Origin: a virus
Direction: 5' to 3' (one strand)
Length of the DNA stretch: 28,142 bases
Virus record (IMG/VR): IMGVR_UViG_3300035670_001031
Location: 1-28,142 of that record
A model generated the notes under the pieces. It was not told the origin of the DNA. It saw only the letters and a list, made by a program, of their open reading frames with translations, and searched no databases. Numbering within the stretch: the first letter of the stretch is position 1; the number at the start of each line of letters is the position of its first letter. The translations under genes and the position numbers were made by a program. Below are positions 1-7,919 of this stretch, piece by piece.

Positions 1-1
1 C

Positions 2-2986
2 CCGGTCTATGCCACACAGGCGTTGAACAAGGTCCCAATTCAGGACCTTGACCGGGTTGAGAAGTGGTTGCAGTTCGATCAGGACCTTGGCGCACTCTCT
101 CGCCTCATCACGCGCGACCGCGAGGGCGGCGTTGCTTCGGCGGTCATCGAGAACCACATCGCATCGGGCCTCAAACACTGGGCCGAGCACGGCAACGGCT
201 TCCTGAAAGCCACCATGCTACTCCCCCGCTTCCCCGCATACGCGGCGCGCAACCTCATCGAGGAAGAACTACGTGCGAGTGTCACCCGCGACTTCTTCGC
301 GGTTATGATCCGAGCCCGTCAGCACCGCAAGTTCCTGACGAAGACCGGCAAGGTGAAGGGCGCCGACCCCGCGGTCCTCGCCAATGACGAGGCGCTGCTT
401 GGAATGCGCGCCGAACTCGACGGCATCGAGTTCCGCATAAAGGGCGAGGACCTGACCGACCCGGCGCTTGCCGGTGAGTTGGCCCGCCGTGACGAACTGA
501 ACGAACTGATCGCAACCCGCCACGCCGAACTCGGCGGCGAGACGCTTCCCAGTTCGCAAGACATTCTGCTCCCCGGCATCGAGACGCCCGCCAAGGGCGC
601 CTTCGCCACCCCGGAGGGCCTGACGCACCACGACATTATCGGGGGCAAGTCATCCACCGTTGACCTTGAGGGTGCGTACTTCGGGGAGAAGCACTTTGGC
701 AAGCGCCTGCGCGACTCCGACCCCCGCATCCCGGCCCCCGACACGGCAACCGTGGAAAGCGCCATCCCCGCCTACTATGCGGAATGGGCCGACAACCTGA
801 ACCGGCACCAGCGCGCGGACCTCTTGGGCCGCATTGCACTGGAAGTGAAGGCCGCGGGCGGTGACAGCGAGGCGATCTACGGGGCGGTGTTGAACTTCCT
901 GCGCTCCCCCAAGAGTGCCGAGTACAGGTCCCATTGGCCGACCCGCAAGTGGTCCACCGAACAGTGGGCTGGCTCGATCACCGCTGACATTGACCACTAC
1001 ATCCCGACCCCGGAAATGGCTCGGAAGGTCCTCGACAACCCGACCACGGGCGAGGACCTGCGCGCTATGTTCCCGGTGGGCGATGAACGCCTCCCCAAGT
1101 ACGTGCATCAGGCGGGGTCTAGCGCCACGATGGGCGCCCACTCGCGCCTGCGCGACAAGGGCATCCGCTGGGCCTTTGAGACGATCAGCCGGATGACGAC
1201 GGACCAACTTGTCCGTCATCCGTGGTTCGCCATCCACTACGAGGACAACCTCCGCAAGTCGGCCAACGCGCTGCTTGAGAAGGGCGTCAATGTCACGCCC
1301 GAGGTTCTGACGGCTGTGGAGAGCGCGGCCCGCAGGTCGGCGCTTCACCAGTTCAAGCGAACTTTCTATCAGAACAGCGAGCGGTCCACCGCCGCCCACA
1401 AGATGCGCTTCCTGTCTCCGTTCTTCGCGGCCCATCAGGACTCGATCCGCTTCTGGGTCAAGGCGCTCGGACACAACCCGGAGTGGCTGCGCCGCGCGAC
1501 GGTCGGCTACTCAAGCCTTTCGACAAGCCATGTCGTGAACCGTCAGGATGGCACACCCGTCGAGTCCGGGGAGTTTCCGCAGTCCGACCATGTGGTCACC
1601 ATTGGCGTGGGCGGCTGGAAGCGTGAGATTCACCCAACATCCTTCATCTTGATGATGCAGAACGGGTCGATCACAAACCCCGGCTACGGCCAGTTCGCGC
1701 AGTTGGGCATGGGCTTCTTCCAGAAGTCGTTCGGCACTCGCAGCGAGACGGCAAACGCAGCGGGCCAGTACGTCAATCCATACGGCCCCAAGGATCACGT
1801 CTGGGAGTATTTCGCCCCCGAGGTTCTGCGGAAGTCCGGCGAAGCCATCGCAGCGGCGATGGACGACTCATGGAAGAACAACAACGAGCGACTTATCAAA
1901 CTCTGGCACGTCCGGCTAAACGACAAGATCACGGACTACCGGATCGAGAACGGCGGCAAGATTCCGTCCGAGGTTGAGCGCCGCAAGATGGTCAACGAGG
2001 CCGCGAGCGAGGTCAAGTTCGTTTCGTTCTTGCGCGCTGCCGAGGCGTTCGCCGCGCCATTCCAAGGCACGCCCGTCTCGGCACACGCCGCGATCATTGA
2101 CGAGTGGTATCGCCTCTCTGACGAGGGGCGGAAGAACCATCAGGATGATCCGTTCTGGGCTGCCGAGAAGTGGCTGGACAAGTACGGCACCGTCTACTCG
2201 GCGCTGACCTACAGCCCCTCCGCAAGCCGCACCGGCCTGAACTCGACCACCGCCACGGGCGCCGCGATTCACCGCCACGAGAAACTGATTAACGGCGTGG
2301 ATGCGTCACTGTGGGGTCTGATTGTTGGCCCGGAGGGCAAGCACGAGAAGGGCGAGGATGGCGAGTTCAATGCCAACACCTACCGCCTGATCCGCGAGAA
2401 GTTGGGCAAGCCCGCCCGTGGCACGGATGCGATGGTTGACGAAATCTACAGCGCCGACATGGCAGCGGCCAACGCGGAATACTTCCGCGGCTACAACATG
2501 CTCGTGAACGACGCCGAAGAACGCGGACTCCGCGGCCCCGAGGACTCCCCCGACTTGCTCGCCAAGAAGAAGTGGTGGCGCGAGCAGATCGAGGCCAAGT
2601 ACCCCGGCTGGAAGAACTCCAACGACCCCACAAGGAAGGCACGCGAGTTCGACCGCCTCCTGCCGCAACTTGAGAAGATCGCGCAGGACAAGCGGCTCCT
2701 GTCCGACCCCGCTCGGCAGGACATAAAACTGCTTGCGCTGTACGTGGACGCCCATAAGTCTGTCCAGCGCCGCCTCGCCCAGCGCGCGGCAATGAAGGCC
2801 CGTGGTCACAAGCAATACTCGGGCGACATTCGCGCCAAGAGCAATGAGCCGCTGCGGCGCCAGTTCGCGGATTACGTGATGACGCTCAAGGCGGCGGATA
2901 CCAACTTTGAAGATTTCGCCATGAGGTACGTCGTGAGCAAGGACCCGTACTACGACGAGGACGCATTGACTGGGGGTGTTCGCTGA
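2..2986 (+). CDS. Large internal/ejection virion protein, 5'-partial
   Basis: The frame is open to the left edge of the window (codons before the TTG at 23 read PVYATQA), so the gene is cut and 23 is probably not its start. At least 987 residues remain, mostly hydrophilic and helical, with many charged segments and no signal peptide. A central part (about residues 380-560) contains the motif RFLSPFFAAHQDSIRFW, of the kind seen in very large internal virion or polyvalent proteins of phages; I see no catalytic motif. It is the first of five consecutive structural-type genes ahead of the scaffold and capsid genes. Its stop overlaps the next start (TGATG), implying translational coupling. Its size and place suggest a protein packed in the head and ejected with DNA, replacing a tape measure. 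This is inferred from context; no family is firmly recognised. Confidence 0.75.
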   Translation, partial: PVYATQALNKVPIQDLDRVEKWLQFDQDLGALSRLITRDREGGVASAVIENHIASGLKHWAEHGNGFLKATMLLPRFPAYAARNLIEEELRASVTRDFFAVMIRARQHRKFLTKTGKVKGADPAVLANDEALLGMRAELDGIEFRIKGEDLTDPALAGELARRDELNELIATRHAELGGETLPSSQDILLPGIETPAKGAFATPEGLTHHDIIGGKSSTVDLEGAYFGEKHFGKRLRDSDPRIPAPDTATVESAIPAYYAEWADNLNRHQRADLLGRIALEVKAAGGDSEAIYGAVLNFLRSPKSAEYRSHWPTRKWSTEQWAGSITADIDHYIPTPEMARKVLDNPTTGEDLRAMFPVGDERLPKYVHQAGSSATMGAHSRLRDKGIRWAFETISRMTTDQLVRHPWFAIHYEDNLRKSANALLEKGVNVTPEVLTAVESAARRSALHQFKRTFYQNSERSTAAHKMRFLSPFFAAHQDSIRFWVKALGHNPEWLRRATVGYSSLSTSHVVNRQDGTPVESGEFPQSDHVVTIGVGGWKREIHPTSFILMMQNGSITNPGYGQFAQLGMGFFQKSFGTRSETANAAGQYVNPYGPKDHVWEYFAPEVLRKSGEAIAAAMDDSWKNNNERLIKLWHVRLNDKITDYRIENGGKIPSEVERRKMVNEAASEVKFVSFLRAAEAFAAPFQGTPVSAHAAIIDEWYRLSDEGRKNHQDDPFWAAEKWLDKYGTVYSALTYSPSASRTGLNSTTATGAAIHRHEKLINGVDASLWGLIVGPEGKHEKGEDGEFNANTYRLIREKLGKPARGTDAMVDEIYSADMAAANAEYFRGYNMLVNDAEERGLRGPEDSPDLLAKKKWWREQIEAKYPGWKNSNDPTRKAREFDRLLPQLEKIAQDKRLLSDPARQDIKLLALYVDAHKSVQRRLAQRAAMKARGHKQYSGDIRAKSNEPLRRQFADYVMTLKAADTNFEDFAMRYVVSKDPYYDEDALTGGVR

Positions 2987-3819
2987 TGGCCGGAAAGCCG
3001 GGATCGTTTGACGAAATGCACCCCGACGCCCCTTCGGGTGGCGGGGCCTTCGTGGTGCCACCGGGCACGAACCCCTACGCGGGGTACGTGTACTACAACA
3101 ACAAGAACGGCAAGACCCCCAAGGGCAACTCAATCGACCTTGTGAGCAACCTGCCTATGCGGTGGCGCAACAACGCCCAGAGCAGCCCGCGAGACGCGAA
3201 GCAACTCAACAAGTTGTTCAAGTACGTCTCGGAGGCCACCGGCCAGCAGATCAACAGTTTCGACGAGGCCGTGAAGGTCTGGCAGAAGGCTGTTGCGAAG
3301 GCCGAGGCGTCTTGGACCGGCACCCGTGGCGGCAAGAAGGGCAAGCCGACAACGCCGTGGGACGAGTTGCTGATCGCCAAGCGGGATCGTCAGGCGGGCA
3401 TCGCCAACGACCTTTCGGTCGGCCCGGAAGGCGGCAGGGGCGGAACACAGCGCTCCGTCGTCAAGTCGATTGACGAGATTAGCGACGGCACCGCGTGGAC
3501 CTTCATCGACACCGCCGCGCGCCAGATGCTTGGCCGCGCAGCGACCGAGAGCGAGGTCCGGCGATTCGTTTCCAAGGCCCATGATATTGCCGCCCGCAAT
3601 CCGAACATCAGTACCGTAACCACGGTTGATGACGGCGCTGGCGGCGGCAGCCAGAAAACCAAGACGAAGCAGGGCGCAGGGCAGGGCGACTACGAACTTG
3701 AGGCCCGCAACAACATGGCCGCGTCACCCGAGGCCGGGGCCTTTCAGGCCGCGACCACCTACTTCAAGGCTCTGCAAGACGCGCTCGGTAGCCAAGCGGG
3801 CCTGAGGGCGAACTTCTAG
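2986..3819 (+). CDS. Putative virion structural protein (277 aa)
   Basis: ATG start at 2986 shares one base with the preceding TGA and follows a G-rich GGGGGTG ribosome-binding stretch. The N-terminus is rich in Gly and Pro; the middle is basic and helical. Residues 175-205 carry LGRAATESEVRRFV followed by a NPNISTVTT segment, and the C-terminus has AFQAATTYFKALQDAL. This arrangement recalls a group of actinophage structural proteins found in series near internal virion proteins. No enzyme motif is seen. Its stop TAG overlaps the next GTG (TAGTG). The role is inferred to be a minor head or ejection component from position only. Confidence 0.7.
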   Translation: MAGKPGSFDEMHPDAPSGGGAFVVPPGTNPYAGYVYYNNKNGKTPKGNSIDLVSNLPMRWRNNAQSSPRDAKQLNKLFKYVSEATGQQINSFDEAVKVWQKAVAKAEASWTGTRGGKKGKPTTPWDELLIAKRDRQAGIANDLSVGPEGGRGGTQRSVVKSIDEISDGTAWTFIDTAARQMLGRAATESEVRRFVSKAHDIAARNPNISTVTTVDDGAGGGSQKTKTKQGAGQGDYELEARNNMAASPEAGAFQAATTYFKALQDALGSQAGLRANF

Positions 3820-5186
3820 TGGCGACTAACCCTCTGGTCCCGTACGCGGAAATCGCTACGGGCGATACCGGCAGGTCCCTCGGTGGCCCGATTGGGGTCG
3901 GCTCATACGACCCGTTCGGCCCGCCGGGACTGTCGCAGCGTGCGTGGGACCTTATGCACCCGAACGAGCAGGCCGACTACATCGCGCAGATCGTGACGGG
4001 CGGCGGGTCTGACTCCGACGACGACGATGGCGGGAACTTCAATCCGGGCGCTCGTCTCGACCCCGGCCAGATTGAGCAGGGCTACTCGCCCTACCCCTCG
4101 ACGCCGGGGCCGCTGGCACCCCCGCCCACTTCCACCACTCGCGCTCCGGGCAAGCCTCGCCCTGAGCCACCGCGGCTCAAGAAGCCGAAGGATGGCATCG
4201 GTTACCGCTGGTCCGAACTCGGCAAGGGCATCGTTGATCGCGCGGGCAGCCTGTTCGGTGGGCCGAAGGACGCTGGCGACCAGCACTTCCGCAACTTCTA
4301 CAGCGGCCCCGAGGACCCCAATCCGCCCGAGGTCCCGGTCAGCAATGACCAAACGGGCATCCGTGCTGGCGTTTACCGTGCCGACGCGCAGGCGGCGTCG
4401 CGCTTCTTCGCCGCGCCGGACGTGGCCTATGACCCGGATCAGACCAAGTGGCGATACGCCTCGGACGATCCGGTCAAGACCCACGCCATCCTGAAAACCG
4501 TCACCGACGCAATCGGGCGCTCTGGCGGCGAGGACGTTATCCGCCGCGCCTACGCGGAGGCAGGCATCGACCTTGGCTCGGACCTGTCTGACTTCCAGTT
4601 GGCCCGCGGCCAGCGTGTGCCCATCGACAAGGTCCGCCCCGGCGACCTCGTGGGCTGGGGCGCGTCCTACGGGGGCCAGTTCGGTCAGAACGTAGGAATC
4701 GTGCTCGGGAACGGGTTCGTCCTCAAGCAGCCCACCTTCGGGATCGAGGGCCAAGCCCGCGTGACGGACCTCGACTCCCTCCCCAAGGGGAGCGCCTACG
4801 GGGTGCGAGTCGCCAATCCGGCTCACAAGATGACGCCAAATGAGCGCGTCGGCGTCGATGTTGTGAACGGGGCGACAGACGCCATCCGCCGCATTCTCGG
4901 TGGCGTGATGGGTGACATTTCCCCGCGCAGCAGCAAGGGCTCCACTGGCACGGCGGGCTCCAAGCCCCGCACCCGGACAACCACGACCGCACGCCGGACC
5001 CCGGCGAGTGACAGTCAGGCCGCGCGCAACGCCGCGCGCTCGACAGCCAAGGCCGCATCACGGGCACTGGGTGGACTCAGTGGTGGCAAGAGCAAGCCAC
5101 GGTCCTCGGCCAAGCCGAAGCCCAAGGCGACGAAGCCGAAGGCCCGGTCAAAGCCAAAGCCGAAATCAAGGTCGCGCAAACGATGA
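3819..5186 (+). CDS. Structural protein with degenerate NlpC/P60-like domain and histone-like basic tail
   Basis: GTG start overlaps the upstream stop by one base. Domains in order: a Gly/Pro/Asp-rich N-terminus with an acidic SDSDDDD run (residues 64-70); a Pro-rich linker (80-125); a segment at about 230-335 that matches the NlpC/P60 layout, with AYAEAGIDL, then RPGDLVGWG (273-281), then NVGIVLGNG (291-299); and a C-terminal tail (365-455) rich in Lys, Arg, Pro, Ala and Ser with KPKPKATKPKARSK. The catalytic Cys expected before AYAEAG is replaced (GGEDVIRRAY), and the His expected in HVGIYLG is Asn291. The protein contains no cysteine at all, so it cannot be a normal NlpC/P60 peptidase. The tail resembles histone H1/AlgP-type DNA-binding tails. 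It is probably a virion protein binding packaged DNA or cell-wall material. Confidence 0.75.
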   Translation: MATNPLVPYAEIATGDTGRSLGGPIGVGSYDPFGPPGLSQRAWDLMHPNEQADYIAQIVTGGGSDSDDDDGGNFNPGARLDPGQIEQGYSPYPSTPGPLAPPPTSTTRAPGKPRPEPPRLKKPKDGIGYRWSELGKGIVDRAGSLFGGPKDAGDQHFRNFYSGPEDPNPPEVPVSNDQTGIRAGVYRADAQAASRFFAAPDVAYDPDQTKWRYASDDPVKTHAILKTVTDAIGRSGGEDVIRRAYAEAGIDLGSDLSDFQLARGQRVPIDKVRPGDLVGWGASYGGQFGQNVGIVLGNGFVLKQPTFGIEGQARVTDLDSLPKGSAYGVRVANPAHKMTPNERVGVDVVNGATDAIRRILGGVMGDISPRSSKGSTGTAGSKPRTRTTTTARRTPASDSQAARNAARSTAKAASRALGGLSGGKSKPRSSAKPKPKATKPKARSKPKPKSRSRKR

Positions 5187-5204
5187 GCATGAGAGGGGTG
5201 TCAG

Positions 5205-6152
5205 GTGGCTAAGAAGAAGAAGGTCAAGCAGCCAAAAATCAGTGAAAGCGAAATGGCTGCCAACTATGGCTGGGCACTCGCCACGCTGAACTCCGACCCG
5301 GAGTTGAAGGGCCTCTTTGCGAAGGCCGTCAAGAACCAATACTCGCCCGAGCGCTTCACTGGCGAACTTCGCAACCTGAACTGGTACAAGAACCAGTCCG
5401 AGACGATGCGCCGCTACACGGTCCTGCGGACCTCGGAGCCGGGGCAGTACGTCACGCAGGTTTCGCAAGTGATGGCCTCGTTGGCGGATCAGTATTCGGA
5501 ACTGACCGGCGAAGTGCTGCCGTCCATGCCGCCCTCCCTGCAAAACGGTACGGTGGTAGACGGCTCGGGCTTCCTGTGGAGCGTGGCCGATCAAGCGCTG
5601 CGGCTGGGCTGGAACGAAGCCCAGATCAGGGATCAGTTCGCGTCGGGCATCAACTGGCGTGATCGGGTCCAGAAGCACACCCTCTCCGGGTCCGCTCTGG
5701 GGCAGTTGGACTCGTGGCGCTCCGCCGCCGCGTCCTACGGCGTGAAGCCGACCGACGACTGGTTTGCCGATCAGTTGAAGGCCGTCAACGGCGGCTCCAA
5801 CACCAACGAGGGTGTCATCGGGCTGCTCAAGCAGCAGTCGAAGCAGCGCTACACGGCCTTTGCCGAGCAGATCGACGCGGGCATGTCCATTCAGGACTTG
5901 GCCGAGAACTACCGCCAGTCGTACGGGAATGTCCTTGAGGTCCCCCCGAATCAGGTTGACGTTTTCGACAACCATATCCAGAAGGCGCTTACCAGCACGG
6001 ACGCGGACGGCAAGCCGTCCCCCATGACGGTGAGCGACTTTGAGAAGACGCTGCGTCAGGACGACCGCTGGCAATACACGAAGAACGCGAACGATTCCCT
6101 GATGGCCGCTGGGCACAGCATCGTCAGAAGTTTCGGCCTCGCGGCCATGTGA
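5205..6152 (+). CDS. Putative internal virion protein (315 aa)
   Basis: GTG start at 5205 is preceded at good distance by GAGAGGGGTG. The N-terminus is a lysine cluster (AKKKKVKQPK), followed by a helical, Trp-containing region (YGWALATLNSDPELKGLF, then NLNWYKNQSETMRRY) and an otherwise mixed soluble sequence. There is no membrane segment and no active-site motif. It lies between two other structural-type genes with short gaps, so it is expected to be co-expressed late. Similar proteins occur with internal virion proteins of actinobacterial phages; I assign it as a minor structural or ejection protein by context only. Confidence 0.7.
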   Translation: MAKKKKVKQPKISESEMAANYGWALATLNSDPELKGLFAKAVKNQYSPERFTGELRNLNWYKNQSETMRRYTVLRTSEPGQYVTQVSQVMASLADQYSELTGEVLPSMPPSLQNGTVVDGSGFLWSVADQALRLGWNEAQIRDQFASGINWRDRVQKHTLSGSALGQLDSWRSAAASYGVKPTDDWFADQLKAVNGGSNTNEGVIGLLKQQSKQRYTAFAEQIDAGMSIQDLAENYRQSYGNVLEVPPNQVDVFDNHIQKALTSTDADGKPSPMTVSDFEKTLRQDDRWQYTKNANDSLMAAGHSIVRSFGLAAM

Positions 6153-6170
6153 CCGAGAGGGTTGTCTTAG

Positions 6171-6983
6171 GTGGCACAAGAGAGCGCATTTGAGCGCCTG
6201 CGTGACCTGTTCCGGTCGTACGGACTTCCAGACGCGGACGACATTATCGGCGTGATCCGTCAGGGCGTTCAGGACGACGTGGGCGAGGACATTATTCAGG
6301 TCCGCCTACAGGACACGGCTTCGTGGAAGCAGCGCTTCGCGGGCAACGAGACACGTCGCCAGAAGGGCATGAATGTCCTGAGCGTGGCCGAGTACCTGTC
6401 GCAGGAGAACCAGTACAAGGCGGTGCTCCGCAACGCAGGCCTACCCATTGGCTTCCATGACGAGGCGAGCGACTTCGCAAATCTGATCGGCAACAGTGTG
6501 AGTGTGGCCGAACTACAGGACAGGGTGAACATTGCTACGGACATTATCCACCGCGAGGATTCTGCGGTCCTTGACCAACTTGCTGCCCGCGGCGTCTCCA
6601 AGGACCTCTTTCTTGCCCACACGCTTGACCCTGAGCGTGCGGCTCCGCTTATCAAGAAGCAACAAAACAGCATCCTGATTGGCGCTGCCGCGCAGCGCGC
6701 CGGGGCTGGTGCCTCAATCGCGCAGGCCGACAGGCTGGCCGAGCGTGGCATCGGTGAGGATCAGGCGATTCAGGGATTCGGCCAGATCAACGACTTCCTT
6801 GGCGACACGGACAAGTTGGGCGATATCTACGGAGTTGACTACTCGTCCGATGACGCCATTGGCGAAGTCTTTGAGGGTGGCTCGGGCGCCAAGCGCAAGC
6901 GCCTCGCGTCCACCGAGCGCTCCGCTTTTGGTGGACAGACGACCTTCGGCGTAGCCCAGAGGGAAACAGGCGGCTCGTACTGA
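6171..6983 (+). CDS. Putative minor virion protein (270 aa)
   Basis: GTG start at 6171 follows a GAGAGG site about 10 bases upstream. The N-terminus (FRSYGLPDADDIIGVIRQGV, then a segment containing RLQDTASWKQRFAGNE) and the phrase SVSVAELQDRVNIA belong to a recognisable pattern of short phage structural proteins with long amphipathic helices: YGL, a run of IRLQET-type residues, KQRFPA and a later segment of EYL type. There are no catalytic motifs. The C-terminus is Gly/Ser-rich with a basic AKRKRLAS patch. It is the last gene before the 400-bp accessory gap. Function is inferred from context as a partner of the preceding virion proteins. Confidence 0.7.
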   Translation: MAQESAFERLRDLFRSYGLPDADDIIGVIRQGVQDDVGEDIIQVRLQDTASWKQRFAGNETRRQKGMNVLSVAEYLSQENQYKAVLRNAGLPIGFHDEASDFANLIGNSVSVAELQDRVNIATDIIHREDSAVLDQLAARGVSKDLFLAHTLDPERAAPLIKKQQNSILIGAAAQRAGAGASIAQADRLAERGIGEDQAIQGFGQINDFLGDTDKLGDIYGVDYSSDDAIGEVFEGGSGAKRKRLASTERSAFGGQTTFGVAQRETGGSY

Positions 6984-7006
6984 GTTAGGCCGTCAAATCC
7001 ACCTTT

Positions 7007-7159
7007 TTAGCACAGGTAGAAGTTGGTGCAGCCCGGTCCATCCTCCGGGTTCACCTGACTGTGCGCCGGGGGTGGGCGGTCGCTCTCGCCCTCAATGCCA
7101 GCGTCAGCGAGCAGGCCAGCGGCAAACAGAGCCGCGACGATGCCGATGAGCCAACGCAT
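7007..7159 (-). CDS. Small secreted-type peptide (50 aa), reverse-oriented inside the late operon
   Basis: This 50-codon ORF runs against the surrounding structural genes. It starts with ATG at 7159 and ends with TAA at 7009-7007. The N-terminus MRWLIGIVAALFAAGLLADA is a textbook signal peptide: a positive charge, a hydrophobic core and an A-D-A type cleavage site near residue 20. The mature part is short, acidic and Pro-rich, and ends with two cysteines in CTNFYLC, the last residue being Cys50. There is no lipobox cysteine. A good promoter (TTTACG, 17 bp, TAGAAT) ends six bases before the ATG, so the transcript would be leaderless, which is common in actinobacteria. The gene may be an early or lysogeny-type accessory gene acting at the cell surface. 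No family is recognised. Confidence 0.6.
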   Translation of the reverse strand: MRWLIGIVAALFAAGLLADAGIEGESDRPPPAHSQVNPEDGPGCTNFYLC

Positions 7160-7165
7160 CTTTCA

Positions 7166-7194
7166 ATTCTAGACAACTGAATACGGGCCGTAAA
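7166..7194 (-). promoter_or_regulatory. Minus-strand sigma-70-type promoter for the small secreted peptide
   Basis: On the minus strand, TTTACG (plus positions 7189-7194) is separated by 17 bp from TAGAAT (7166-7171). These match the consensus at 4/6 and 5/6 positions. The expected start point falls at or next to the ATG at 7159, predicting a leaderless mRNA. The -35 box lies inside the first bases of the tmRNA-like RNA encoded on the other strand, so both cannot be occupied freely at once. Confidence 0.5.
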
Positions 7195-7264
7195 TGGTTT
7201 CGACAGTCGGGAAGGCCCCGCGAGGGACCCCGGCTGGATCAGGGTTCGATCCCCTGACGGTCCA
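7185..7264 (+). ncRNA. Minimal tmRNA-like RNA: tRNA-like domain only, no tag ORF
   Basis: The 80 bases fold as a tmRNA tRNA-like domain. Acceptor stem GGGCCGT (7185-7191) pairs fully with ACGGTCC (7257-7263), with a G3-U70 wobble, the alanyl-tRNA synthetase identity element, and A73 at 7264. Next comes AAATGGTTTCGACAG, the hallmark D-loop sequence of tmRNA (general form NNANGGUUUCGACN). AGTCGGG (7205-7211) pairs with CCCGGCT (7229-7235) as a P2-like helix closed by a short inner hairpin. GGA then precedes a perfect T-arm: CAGGG (7240-7244), loop TTCGATC, CCCTG (7252-7256). In normal tmRNA about 250-300 nt with the tag ORF and pseudoknots sit where this hairpin is. CCA is not encoded. The pairing is complete although the stem bases differ from the bacterial tmRNAs I know, which argues for a maintained RNA. 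An anti-tmRNA decoy or alanine-charged tRNA mimic is possible. Confidence 0.75.
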
Positions 7265-7271
7265 CTCCCGC

Positions 7272-7294
7272 CTCACCCCTAAGGGGGTGGTGAG
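7272..7294 (+). other. Stable hairpin 3' of the tmRNA-like RNA
   Basis: CTCACC (7272-7277) pairs with GGTGAG (7289-7294), and the C-rich and G-rich inner bases around TAAG extend the stem. No T-run follows, so it is not a classical terminator. It could mark the processing end of the small RNA, protect it, or attenuate transcription before the scaffold and capsid genes. Confidence 0.45.
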
Positions 7295-7386
7295 ACGGCG
7301 TATCCGATCCCCCCAGCACAAGCAGCCCCGCCTACCTCCGGGCGGGTGTCTCGGTGTGCGACCACATTGGAAATGGAGCGTGTCGC

Positions 7387-7875
7387 ATGAGCGACTACGA
7401 GTACGACGACGACTACGACTACGACAGCAACTCCGGTAGCGGACTGCGGAAACAGTTGGAAAAGGCCCTCAAGAGGGTCGAAGCCGCTGAGAAGAAAGCA
7501 GCCGAAGCCGAGGGTCGGTTGAAGCAGAAGGAAGCGTCCGAAGCGCTCACGGCAAAGGGTTACCCGGCTGCTGTTGCACGTCTCGCCATCAAGGATGGCG
7601 TGGACATTGCCAACAAGGAAGCCTTGGAGAACTGGCTCACCGAGAACGGTGACGTGTTCGCAAAGCCCGGTGCCACCCCACAGAACCAAGAGAACGAGCA
7701 GGAACCTGATCCTGCGGACGAGATTCCCGAGGGGGTCGAGGCCGCGTACCGGGGCGTCGGCAGCATCCATGCTGCTGCGTCACCCGCGATGGTGAATCGA
7801 ATGGATGCCGCACTTGCGGGCATTCCCGCCGATGCCACCAAGGAGCAGGTCCGCGAAGCGCTCAAGGGTCTGTGA
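7387..7875 (+). CDS. Scaffold-like protein upstream of the capsid gene
   Basis: I chose ATG at 7387 because GGAG lies 8 bases upstream; the frame is open to an upstream ATG at 7354 that lacks a site. The 162-residue protein begins with an Asp/Tyr run (DYEYDDDYDYD), continues with a heptad-like Lys/Glu/Ala helix (about residues 20-50, LEKALKRVEAAEKKAAEAE) and is acidic overall. Position directly before the major capsid gene, size, acidity and coiled coil are all typical of phage scaffolding proteins, which bind the coat protein during procapsid assembly and then leave. The evidence is context and composition; no sequence family is confirmed. Confidence 0.65.
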   Translation: MSDYEYDDDYDYDSNSGSGLRKQLEKALKRVEAAEKKAAEAEGRLKQKEASEALTAKGYPAAVARLAIKDGVDIANKEALENWLTENGDVFAKPGATPQNQENEQEPDPADEIPEGVEAAYRGVGSIHAAASPAMVNRMDAALAGIPADATKEQVREALKGL

Positions 7876-7919
7876 TTTCCCACACCCACCAAGCAACACG
7901 CTAACTGAAAGGAGAGGTC

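Noticed and set aside
650-1474. Long antisense ORF (274 aa)
   Set aside because: It lies wholly inside the large virion gene, has shadow composition (Arg/Gly/Val-rich without motifs) and lacks a ribosome-binding site.
7185-7264. Ordinary phage tRNA gene
   Set aside because: There is no D-stem and no anticodon arm with a 7-base loop; the D-region reads AAATGGTTTCGACAG, which is specific to tmRNA.
7185-7264. attP site copied from the 3' end of a host ssrA gene
   Set aside because: An attP core would carry only the 3' end. Here the 5' acceptor strand and D-loop are also present and pair with the 3' part, and no integrase gene is in the window. It is not fully excluded because the rest of the genome is unseen.
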